A DNA stretch of 5,798 nucleotides from positions 1-5,798 of the forward strand of contig JAIXUZ010000105.1 in NCBI GenBank assembly GCA_027483285.1, read 5' to 3'. Shown piece by piece: positions 1 through 5,333 of this stretch (positions within the stretch are counted from its first letter, which is position 1; every line of letters begins with the position of its first letter). The notes under the pieces were generated by a model. The model did not search any database. It had not been told where the DNA came from and saw only the letters and a program-made list of their open reading frames with translations. This DNA comes from Bacteroidota bacterium (lineage in GTDB: Bacteria > Bacteroidota > Bacteroidia > CAMBQF01). The position numbers were made by a program, and so were the translations under genes.

Positions 1-276
1 GGCAAATTGTATACGGCTGAAGAGGGCGAAAAAATAGGCCTTATTGATGTTGTTTGTCCGCTGGAAGAAGTAGAGGCCAAAGCCAATGAACTTATAGACA
101 AACTATTGAAATTTGATACCACCGTTTGGCAAATGAGCAAAGCCATTATGCGCGAAGACATGCTGAAGGTTTTTGAAAAAGATTTTGATTCGACTTATTC
201 CCCTATCATCAAACAGTGGTGGAGCCCCGGCGCGCGCGCGGCTATGGGAGCATTGGTAGCCAGTTTGAAAAAGTAA
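1..276 (+). CDS. Enoyl-CoA hydratase/isomerase (crotonase) family protein, C-terminal part
   Basis: The reading frame is open from the first base, so this is the 3' end of a longer gene; 91 residues are visible. Residues 6-20 carry the crotonase-family pattern A-x(6)-GLIDVVCP, which in this family follows the catalytic core, and then come the usual C-terminal helices. The tail, with a WWSP turn followed by a helix ending in ASLKK, resembles family members that act on fatty acyl-CoA, either enoyl-CoA hydratase or delta3,delta2-enoyl-CoA isomerase. The oxyanion-hole and acid/base residues lie upstream of the window, so the reaction cannot be assigned. The protein is expected to be cytoplasmic. 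The TatD gene starts 2 bp after its stop, so the two are very likely co-transcribed. A GC-dinucleotide run lies near its 3' end. Confidence 0.85.
   Translation, partial: GKLYTAEEGEKIGLIDVVCPLEEVEAKANELIDKLLKFDTTVWQMSKAIMREDMLKVFEKDFDSTYSPIIKQWWSPGARAAMGALVASLKK
230..240. repeat. GC dinucleotide run (11 nt) inside the crotonase-family gene
   Basis: Alternating G and C run for 11 bases, with extra G/C on both sides, in the codons for the PGARA stretch near the C-terminus. It is short for a slippage tract, but it is the only simple repeat of this kind noticed in a coding region here. Loss of one 2-bp unit would move translation into the frame used by the downstream TatD gene, which has no stop between 216 and its ATG at 279. 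Confidence 0.6.
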
Positions 277-278
277 GC

Positions 279-1043
279 ATGGTTATTACAGATACCCACA
301 CCCACCTGTATGCTACAGAGTTTGCCGAGTATATAGATGAGGTTATAGAAAGGGCAAAGGCTGCGGGTGTTACCCGTTGCTTTCTTCCGAATGTTGACTT
401 GGCAACAGCCGATGCTTTGGTGGCACTGGCTAAGCGATACCCCGATATGTGTTTCCCTATGATGGGGCTGCATCCCTGCCATGTAAAAGAAAATTTTGAG
501 GAAGAGCTGGCAGCCTTGTTTGCCTATTTTGACCGTGAAACTTTTTGCGCCGTGGGCGAAATTGGCATAGACCTGTATTGGGATAAGACAACGTTAGATA
601 TTCAAACTAAGGCTTTTAAAAGGCAGGTTGAGTTTGCTATAGAGCGTAAGCTGCCTATTTGTATTCACAGCAGGGAATCGTTTGATATTATAGCCAATAT
701 TTTAGAAGATTATAAAGGAAAGGTTGGAGGTGTGTTCCATTGCTTTACAGGTAGTTTAGCGCAGGCCGAGCGTGCGATAGGTTTCGGCTTTATGCTGGGC
801 ATAGGCGGGGTGCTTACGTTTAAAAATTCGGGGCTTGATGCAGTGGTTAAAGATATTGACCTGAAACACCTGCTGCTGGAAACAGATTCGCCGTACTTGG
901 CACCTATGCCGCACCGTGGCAAACGTAATGAGAGTGCGTATACTGCTTTGGTAGCGCAAAAACTAGCCGATATTAAAGAAATGTCATTACAAGAGTTAGC
1001 GAGGATTACTACGGAGAATTCAATTAAATTATTTGGTACCTAA
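279..1043 (+). CDS. TatD family metal-dependent hydrolase (DNase-like)
   Basis: A 254-residue TIM-barrel amidohydrolase-fold protein of normal TatD length. All expected metal-site motifs are visible: DTHTH at 5-9 (H7 and H9), GEIGID with E94, IHSRE with H130, FHCFTG with H154, and LLLETDSPYLAP with D203. Family members are cytoplasmic, divalent-metal-dependent 3'-5' exonucleases or DNases; the true substrate of a given paralogue often is not known, so function is given at family level. The ATG at 279 is chosen because the conserved metal motif starts 5 residues later and the gene then begins 2 bp after the upstream stop. The frame is open further upstream to 216, but that extension overlaps the crotonase-family gene and looks unlike TatD N-termini. 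Its stop overlaps the asparaginase ATG (TAATG), suggesting translational coupling. Confidence 0.93.
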   Translation: MVITDTHTHLYATEFAEYIDEVIERAKAAGVTRCFLPNVDLATADALVALAKRYPDMCFPMMGLHPCHVKENFEEELAALFAYFDRETFCAVGEIGIDLYWDKTTLDIQTKAFKRQVEFAIERKLPICIHSRESFDIIANILEDYKGKVGGVFHCFTGSLAQAERAIGFGFMLGIGGVLTFKNSGLDAVVKDIDLKHLLLETDSPYLAPMPHRGKRNESAYTALVAQKLADIKEMSLQELARITTENSIKLFGT

Positions 1044-2068
1044 TGGCAAAGAAATCGGTATTGATAATATATACGGGAGGCACCATAGGTATGGTGGCTG
1101 ATAGTCGCACGGGTAGCCTTAAGGCGTTTGATATTGGCCATATACTAAAGAATGTGCCCGAGTTGGGTAAGATGAATGTGAAACTGGAATCGGTGTCGTT
1201 TGCTACGCCTATAGATTCGTCAGACATTCAACCTAAACACTGGATAGAGATTGCTGAAATAGTATACAAAAACTATAACGCTTTTGATGGGTTTGTAGTA
1301 CTGCATGGCACTGATACGATGGCCTACACCGCATCGGGCGTAAGCTTTTTGCTTGAGAATTTAGGTAAGCCGGTGATATTTACCGGAGCACAATTGCCTA
1401 TTGGAGTGTTGCGTACCGATGCAAGGGAAAACCTGATAACATCGGTAGAGCTGGCAGCTCATAGTACCGATGGTAAACCTACAGTACCCGAGGTGTGTGT
1501 GTACTTTAAAAACCAGCTGTATAGGGGCAACCGGTCGCATAAGATTAACTCTGAGCTGTTTCAGGCTTTTAACTCGGTAAACTACCCTGTATTGGCAGAG
1601 GCTGGTGTGAACCTAAACTTTGATACCGATGCCATTGCAGATAGGCCAATATTGCCAATCAAACTATATAAAAAGTTGAATAGCAACATAGCAATACTAA
1701 AGATATTCCCGGGGTTGAGTGCCGAGGTGGTGAAAGCGGTTACGGGTATAAAGGGCCTTAAGGCGCTGATAGTTGAAACATACGGAAGTGGCAATGCGCC
1801 TACCGAAAAATGGTTTGTAAACGCTATTAAGCAGGCGGTAAAAAGTGGGGTTATAGTATTGAACGTAACTCAATGCTACGGCGGTGCGGTAGAGCAGGGC
1901 AAGTACGAAACAAGCAGGCAGCTGGATGATGCAGGCGTTGTTGGCGGTGCCGATATGACGACCGAAGCAGCAGTGGCTAAGTTGATGTTCTTACTGGGGA
2001 ATTACACCGATAGGGCAGAGGTGTTGGAGAAGCTACAGGAGCCTTTGCGGGGCGAGCTTAGCAATTAG
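1043..2068 (+). CDS. ansA: Type I (cytoplasmic) L-asparaginase
   Basis: A 341-residue protein of typical length that hydrolyses L-asparagine to aspartate and ammonia. The N-terminal catalytic domain shows TGGTIG with the nucleophile T14, DSSD at 58-61, and HGTDTMAYTAS with T90-D91, followed by the conserved GKPVIFTGAQ stretch. GNRSHK places a likely catalytic lysine at K167. The C-terminal domain has NVTQC (C278) and the GGADMTTEAA block typical of the AnsA group. There is no signal peptide, which fits the cytoplasmic type I enzyme and not the periplasmic type II. From memory of E. coli AnsA, the position before the lysine (Thr162) and Cys273 belong to the allosteric asparagine site; here the cysteine is kept but the other position is H166. 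Start and upstream stop overlap by one base, and a strong hairpin follows the gene. Confidence 0.95.
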   Translation: MAKKSVLIIYTGGTIGMVADSRTGSLKAFDIGHILKNVPELGKMNVKLESVSFATPIDSSDIQPKHWIEIAEIVYKNYNAFDGFVVLHGTDTMAYTASGVSFLLENLGKPVIFTGAQLPIGVLRTDARENLITSVELAAHSTDGKPTVPEVCVYFKNQLYRGNRSHKINSELFQAFNSVNYPVLAEAGVNLNFDTDAIADRPILPIKLYKKLNSNIAILKIFPGLSAEVVKAVTGIKGLKALIVETYGSGNAPTEKWFVNAIKQAVKSGVIVLNVTQCYGGAVEQGKYETSRQLDDAGVVGGADMTTEAAVAKLMFLLGNYTDRAEVLEKLQEPLRGELSN

Positions 2069-2094
2069 GTGTAGGTTGATATTACTACAAAACA

Positions 2095-2124
2095 AAAGGC
2101 AGCTACCGAAAGATAGCTGCCTTT
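2095..2124. terminator. Bidirectional intrinsic terminator between ansA and the csp/helicase genes
   Basis: A perfect 11-bp inverted repeat, AAAGGCAGCTA (2095-2105) and TAGCTGCCTTT (2114-2124), encloses an 8-nt loop. It lies 26 bp after the asparaginase stop and 26 bp after the convergent csp stop. Read on the - strand, the right arm is followed by a T-rich tract (TTTTGTTTTG); on the + strand it ends in CTTTAATATTTAT. It can therefore stop transcription from both sides, more convincingly for the - strand. Confidence 0.85.
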
Positions 2125-2128
2125 AATA

Positions 2129-2148
2129 TTTATAAGAAGCCTTATAAA
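2129..2148 (-). other. AT-rich hairpin just after the distal csp stop codon
   Basis: An 8-bp inverted repeat, TTTATAAG (2129-2136) and CTTATAAA (2141-2148), has a 4-nt loop and begins 2 bp after the stop codon of the csp at 2151-2342. It is weak by itself and precedes the strong terminator, so it may protect the 3' end or act with the terminator. A hairpin with the same CTTATAAA core follows the other csp gene. Confidence 0.5.
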
Positions 2149-2150
2149 AA

Positions 2151-2342
2151 TTACGCTAAACGTACGTTTACCGCGTTAAGGCCTTTTTTGCCTTCTTGAA
2201 CGTCGAAAGTAACCTTGTCATTCTCGCGGATTGGCTGAGATAAGCCAGAAACGTGAACGAAGATTTCTTGGTTAGTACCATCAGCTACGATAAATCCGAA
2301 GCCTTTAGACTCATTGAAAAATTTTACTGTACCGGTTTTCAT
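2151..2342 (-). CDS. Cold-shock protein, CspA family (distal copy)
   Basis: A 63-residue single cold-shock domain (OB fold) with no extra tail. The RNA-binding motifs RNP1 (KGFGFI, 13-18) and RNP2 (IFVHVSG, 27-33) are intact, with the surface aromatic residues F8, F9, F15, F17 and F28. Such proteins bind single-stranded RNA or DNA and act as RNA chaperones that loosen secondary structure, especially at low temperature, although some members are constitutive. It is 55/63 identical to the copy upstream, with changes at residues 19-21, 23, 24, 37, 43 and 46. The leader before the ATG is a long A/T-rich, almost G-free stretch with no Shine-Dalgarno sequence, as expected for Bacteroidota. It lies last in the - strand series, after a possible terminator, so it may depend on readthrough or on a promoter of its own. 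Confidence 0.95.
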   Translation of the reverse strand: MKTGTVKFFNESKGFGFIVADGTNQEIFVHVSGLSQPIRENDKVTFDVQEGKKGLNAVNVRLA

Positions 2343-2398
2343 TGTAATAATTGTTTATTGTTATTATTTATTGATTTTTTCTTGTTAATCGCAAAATA

Positions 2399-2419
2399 CC
2401 TGCAAGGGAAACTTGCAGG
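2399..2419 (-). terminator. GC-rich hairpin between the two csp genes, possible terminator or processing site
   Basis: A perfect 8-bp stem, CCTGCAAG (2399-2406) and CTTGCAGG (2412-2419), has a 5-nt loop. On the - strand it is followed by TATTTTGC, which is only moderately T-rich. It could end most transcripts from the proximal csp, leaving partial readthrough to the distal copy, or it could be a stabilising or processing stem in a shared mRNA. The 121-bp gap (2343-2463) otherwise holds an AT-rich hairpin and an A/T-rich leader; no clear TAnnTTTG promoter box was found there. Confidence 0.55.
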
Positions 2420-2434
2420 CGCTATTGCGGATGT

Positions 2435-2454
2435 AATAACTTTATAAGGTTATT
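2435..2454 (-). other. AT-rich hairpin just after the proximal csp stop codon
   Basis: The inverted repeat AATAAC (2435-2440) and GTTATT (2449-2454) encloses TTTATAAG, beginning 9 bp after the stop of the csp at 2464-2655. Its - strand core CTTATAAA is the same octamer as in the hairpin after the distal csp, although the arms differ. It is weak on its own; its position before a GC-rich hairpin mirrors the layout after the other copy. Confidence 0.4.
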
Positions 2455-2463
2455 GGGGTAAAA

Positions 2464-2655
2464 TTATGCTAAACGAACGTTAACCGCGTTTAAGCCTTTT
2501 TTACCTTCTTGAACGTCATAAGTAACGTTATCGTTCTCACGAATTTCTTGAGATAAGCCAGAAACGTGAACAAAGATTTCTTGACCTGAGCCACTTTCTG
2601 TGATAAAACCGAATCCTTTAGATTCGTTAAAGAATTTTACTGTACCTGTTTTCAT
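2464..2655 (-). CDS. Cold-shock protein, CspA family (proximal copy)
   Basis: A 63-residue cold-shock domain with RNP1 KGFGFI (13-18) and RNP2 IFVHVSG (27-33), the same length as its neighbour with no gaps between them. It differs mainly in the loop at residues 19-24 between the two RNP strands and at positions 37, 43 and 46, so nucleic-acid contacts are conserved and the loop has drifted. The predicted role is an RNA chaperone in the cytoplasm. It begins 45 bp after the helicase stop. No terminator-like stem and no TAnnTTTG box appear in that gap, which favours co-transcription with the helicase. The leader is AT-rich and nearly unstructured, containing only a loopless 10-bp palindrome AATTGCAATT (2680-2689). 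Confidence 0.95.
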   Translation of the reverse strand: MKTGTVKFFNESKGFGFITESGSGQEIFVHVSGLSQEIRENDNVTYDVQEGKKGLNAVNVRLA

Positions 2656-2700
2656 TTTAATTGATTGTTATATTATATTAATTGCAATTTACTCTTTTAT

Positions 2701-3828
2701 TTAAGCGAAAGGATGAACTTTCACTACTTCAATCGTTTTTTTGATTAGTTTGTTTATGTCTTTCAAATAATCCATCTCATCCCTGTCGCAAAAAGATAGT
2801 GCAACACCCGATTCGCCTGCACGGCCGGTGCGGCCAATACGGTGAACATAAGTTTCTGCTTGTTCGGGCATTTCAAAGTTTATTACGTGGCTTAGTTTGT
2901 CTACATCAATACCGCGCGATGCGATATCTGTAGCTACCAATACCCTAATGGTACGGTTTTTAAAGCCTTTAAGGGCACGTTCGCGTGCGCCTTGCGATTT
3001 GTTACCGTGTATAGCTTCGGCCTTAATGCCGCTTTTAATCAGTTCTTTTACCACCTTATCGGCACCACGTTTGGTACGGGTAAATACTAACGCATGCTCA
3101 ATATTATTATTGTTAAGCACGTGGCGCAGCAAGTCGCGCTTGTCAGCCTTGTTTACATAGTATACCGATTGTTTAACCAATTCGGCAGCGGTAGATACAG
3201 GCGTAACAGTAACCTTTACCGGATTTTGTAGCAGGGTGTTAGCCAGCTTCATAATTTCAGGCGCAGCTGTAGCCGAGAAAAACAAGGTTTGTTTTTTAGC
3301 AGGCAGCTTGGCTATTATTTTCTTTATATCATTAATAAAGCCCATATCAAGCATACGGTCGGCTTCATCTAATACAAAGTATTCAATATTGTTAAGTTTG
3401 ATGTAGCCCTGGTTCATTAAGTCTAACAAACGGCCGGGGGTTGCTACCAACACATCAACACCTTGTTTAAGGGTATTAACCTGGGCAAATTGCGATACGC
3501 CGCCAAATACTACGGCGTGCCTAATGTTGGTTCCTTTGCCATAAGCGTGAAAATTCTCGCTTATTTGCAAAGCAAGTTCACGTGTTGGGGCCAGTATAAG
3601 GGCTTTTATAACACCTTTGGGCGTGTTGCCTTTGGCGTGTATAAGCTGTAATATAGGTAGGGCAAATGCCGCTGTTTTACCGGTGCCTGTTTGGGCGCAG
3701 CCAAAAATATCTTTACCTTCTAAAATGTGGGGGATAGACTGCTCTTGGATGGGGGTGGGAGTGGTGTACCCCTTTTTCGTCAAGGCCTCAGTAAGAGTAC
3801 CTATCAGGTTTAAATCAGAAAATGTCAT
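2701..3828 (-). CDS. rhlE: DEAD-box ATP-dependent RNA helicase, RhlE-like
   Basis: A 375-residue protein consisting of two RecA-like domains with every superfamily 2 DEAD-box motif. These are the upstream aromatic F3 and Q motif PTPIQ (Q28), Walker A AQTGTGKT (45-52), motif Ia PTRELA (81-86), Ib TPGR (130-133), motif II DEAD (154-157), III SAT (185-187), V ATDIASRGID (299-308) and VI HRIGRTGR (329-336). The region after motif VI (DINKLIKKTIEVV) resembles the end of RhlE core domains. It uses ATP to unwind short RNA duplexes in ribosome assembly or mRNA turnover. It ends about 40 residues after motif VI and lacks the long basic tail common in this group. The ATG at 3828 sits two residues before the conserved F3. 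Two csp genes follow downstream on the same strand, suggesting a cold-response role. The RhlE subgroup label is less sure than the DEAD-box call. Confidence 0.95.
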   Translation of the reverse strand: MTFSDLNLIGTLTEALTKKGYTTPTPIQEQSIPHILEGKDIFGCAQTGTGKTAAFALPILQLIHAKGNTPKGVIKALILAPTRELALQISENFHAYGKGTNIRHAVVFGGVSQFAQVNTLKQGVDVLVATPGRLLDLMNQGYIKLNNIEYFVLDEADRMLDMGFINDIKKIIAKLPAKKQTLFFSATAAPEIMKLANTLLQNPVKVTVTPVSTAAELVKQSVYYVNKADKRDLLRHVLNNNNIEHALVFTRTKRGADKVVKELIKSGIKAEAIHGNKSQGARERALKGFKNRTIRVLVATDIASRGIDVDKLSHVINFEMPEQAETYVHRIGRTGRAGESGVALSFCDRDEMDYLKDINKLIKKTIEVVKVHPFA

Positions 3829-3846
3829 TTATACTATTCAGTTTTT

Positions 3847-3896
3847 AAAAAAGTGAGCTTGAGTAACTGCGTGTTACCCTGCTCGGGCTACTTTTT
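3847..3896 (-). promoter_or_regulatory. Terminator-like hairpin in the helicase leader, possible attenuator
   Basis: On the - strand, AAAAAGT then AGC pair with GCT and ACTTTTT (one bulged base), closing a region that contains an inner 5-bp hairpin GTAAC-ACGCA-GTTAC. The right arm ends in a run of six T about 20 bases before the helicase ATG. The T run can also pair with the AAAAACT that follows it, so two exclusive folds are possible. The region lies in the untranslated leader if transcription starts at the -7 box near 3980. Intrinsic termination, thermosensing or autoregulation are possible roles; none is shown by the sequence alone. Confidence 0.45.
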
Positions 3897-3977
3897 AAGA
3901 AAGATGCAAGTAAAACTGAATGTAAAAATGGGTATTACAAAAAAGCATTATCAAACAATATTCAAAAAAGAAGATTA

Positions 3978-3985
3978 CAAAGGTA
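3978..3985 (-). promoter_or_regulatory. Candidate -7 box for the helicase/csp unit
   Basis: The - strand reads TACCTTTG, a full match to the Bacteroidota sigma-ABfA -7 consensus TAnnTTTG. No clear TTG is found about 19 bp upstream for the -33 element. Transcription from here would give a leader of roughly 140 nt before the ATG at 3828, long for this phylum. The rest of the 249-bp gap (3829-4077) holds the leader hairpin and the tRNA promoter; no credible small gene was seen. Confidence 0.4.
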
Positions 3986-4058
3986 AAACTAATAATCGGG
4001 ATAACCTAATATTCTTAGCTTTTGACTGTTTAAGCGTGATTGTGTTAGGTTTTTAGAG

Positions 4059-4066
4059 CATATTTG
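4059..4066 (+). promoter_or_regulatory. Candidate -7 box for tRNA-Ser
   Basis: CATATTTG matches the TAnnTTTG consensus at all but the first base, and a TTG at 4040-4042 lies 16 bp upstream, slightly closer than usual. Its position would place the transcription start a few bases before the mature tRNA at 4078, typical for single tRNA genes. Confidence 0.4.
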
Positions 4067-4077
4067 CAACCACAAAA

Positions 4078-4164
4078 GGAGAGGTGTCCGAGTGGTTGAA
4101 GGAGCAAGCCTGGAAAGTTTGTATACCTGTAAGGGTATCGCGGGTTCGAATCCCGCCCTCTCCG
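4078..4164 (+). tRNA. tRNA-Ser, anticodon GGA
   Basis: An 87-nt class II tRNA. The acceptor stem is GGAGAGG (4078-4084) with CCTCTCC (4157-4163), with discriminator G4164. The D stem is TCC/GGA around an 11-nt D loop. The anticodon stem is CAAGC/GTTTG with one G-U pair, and the loop CTGGAAA sets the anticodon GGA (4112-4114), which reads UCC and UCU serine codons. The long variable arm with an ATACC/GGTAT stem is characteristic of serine tRNAs, and the T arm is GCGGG-TTCGAAT-CCCGC. The CCA end is not encoded (GCAA follows), so it must be added by CCA-adding enzyme. It is a lone tRNA, 11 bp from the end of a convergent glycosyltransferase gene. Confidence 0.96.
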
Positions 4165-4175
4165 CAATTAAACCA

Positions 4176-5321
4176 TTAGATAAGGCCTTTGTATATTTCC
4201 AGCAACCTGGCTGTATACGAATCAATATCAAACCCGGCGGCAAAGTTGCGCGCGTAGGCTTTCATCTCATCATACAAAGCCGTATTATTGCTTAAAGCGA
4301 TTATCTTATCGGCAAACGCTTCTGGAGATGTATCTGCAGGCATTAGGAAACCTGTTTTGCCTTCGACATTTACATCTCGGTTGCCCATACCATCTATTGC
4401 GACAACAGGCAAGCCGGCGGCCATAGCTTCTACCAGTACCAGGCCAAAAGGCTCGAATGTAGCAGAGTGCAGGTATATGTGGCTTTGGGCAAGGTAATCT
4501 TCAACATTTTCTACATTACCGGGAACTTGCAAACTATCGCTCACGTTTAATGATTGGGCAAGAGCTGTAATATTGCTACGCTCAGTACCATCGCCCAATA
4601 AACATAATTTAGCATTTATACCTTTTTGCTTTAGGTGCGCCAAGACTTTAACTAAAAACTGCTGGTTTTTGCGGGTGATGAAAGAGCCTGTATTTATTAA
4701 CCTTAACTCATTTGTAGGAGGCTGGGGTAGGGGTGCTTTGGCAAAAGCAGCATAGTTAATGGCATTTAGCATTAGCACCACAATTTTACTCAATGCAGCG
4801 GGCAGGTTTTGGTGGAAAAACACCGCTGTATCTTTAGATATGGCAATGTAGCCGTTGGCTTTTGCCCGTAGGGTATGCTTTAATACAAAGGCCCGCTCAT
4901 ACAAACGGGTAAACAGTGTTTTGTTTAGCAGCGATGCAAGGCTGAATTTTTTATACTCTACCGTATTAAAATGGCAATGGGTAATGTACACTGCATTGTA
5001 ATATTCAGTAGCCCTTGCGGCTATTTCAGCCTCAAACAGGTGTAGGTGTATAACGTGGGGTTTAAAGCGGTTAAAAAACGCCTTAAGGGCCTCTGTCTCG
5101 TTTATAGTTTTGCCGGTTAATGAGGGTATGTACCGTGTGGGAATTAATTCCACATCTACCGTTTTGCTTAGTTGCGGGTAGGTATCAATAGCAGAAAATA
5201 CAACCAGCTTAACTTCTACGCCCGGTTGCTTTGCCAGGGCATTGCAAATATCAAGCACCAGCCGCTCGGCACCGCCTTTGGCTAATGATGGTATGATATG
5301 TACAACCCTGGTATTTTCCAA
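4176..5321 (-). CDS. Glycosyltransferase family 4-type protein (GT-B fold)
   Basis: A 381-residue protein with the full two-domain GT-B layout. The N-terminal domain begins with VVHIIPSLAKGGAERLV, whose GGAER loop (16-20) is the acceptor-side glycine-rich loop of GT4 enzymes. The C-terminal domain starts at NTGSFITRKNQ (210-220), has LGDG (242-245), and ends with the nucleotide-sugar site EPFGLVLVE, the E-x7-E motif with E290 and E298, then AMAAGLPVVA. It is expected to be a retaining enzyme that transfers a sugar from a nucleotide donor, in the cytoplasm or at the inner membrane face; the sugar and acceptor are unknown. The only start giving the conserved N-terminus is TTG at 5321: the frame meets a TAA at 5331-5333 and has no ATG between. 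It lies 12 bp after an RmlD-like reductase gene, suggesting polysaccharide or glycoconjugate synthesis. Confidence 0.9.
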   Translation of the reverse strand: MENTRVVHIIPSLAKGGAERLVLDICNALAKQPGVEVKLVVFSAIDTYPQLSKTVDVELIPTRYIPSLTGKTINETEALKAFFNRFKPHVIHLHLFEAEIAARATEYYNAVYITHCHFNTVEYKKFSLASLLNKTLFTRLYERAFVLKHTLRAKANGYIAISKDTAVFFHQNLPAALSKIVVLMLNAINYAAFAKAPLPQPPTNELRLINTGSFITRKNQQFLVKVLAHLKQKGINAKLCLLGDGTERSNITALAQSLNVSDSLQVPGNVENVEDYLAQSHIYLHSATFEPFGLVLVEAMAAGLPVVAIDGMGNRDVNVEGKTGFLMPADTSPEAFADKIIALSNNTALYDEMKAYARNFAAGFDIDSYTARLLEIYKGLI

Positions 5322-5333
5322 TGTAGCGTATTA

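Noticed and set aside
216..278. Upstream extension of the TatD frame as the real gene start
   Set aside because: It overlaps the crotonase-family gene, is rich in residues unlike TatD N-termini, and the ATG at 279 sits correctly next to the first metal motif.
2391..2399. Possible promoter for the distal csp (GTATTTTGC on the - strand)
   Set aside because: It is one base short of the TAnnTTTG spacing, overlaps the GC-rich hairpin, and has no -33 element at the expected distance.
2253..2447. Open frame of 64 codons on the + strand opposite the distal csp and its spacer
   Set aside because: It is largely the antisense of a certain csp gene and its AT-rich leader; no independent support.
2680..2689. 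AATTGCAATT palindrome between the helicase and the proximal csp
   Set aside because: It is a perfect palindrome without loop, too short and AT-rich to call an operator or terminator.
2897..3160. Open frame of 87 codons antisense to the helicase
   Set aside because: It is a shadow of the helicase reading frame, whose motifs are complete.
3853..4056. Open frame of 67 codons on the + strand in the gap upstream of the tRNA
   Set aside because: It begins with a non-ATG codon, has no recognisable motif, is lysine/asparagine-rich as expected of AT-rich spacer, and overlaps the helicase leader and the tRNA promoter.
3989..4243. Open frame of 84 codons on the - strand across the tRNA
   Set aside because: It runs through the tRNA gene and the glycosyltransferase end in the wrong frame; its middle is just the tRNA complement translated, a frequent false gene.
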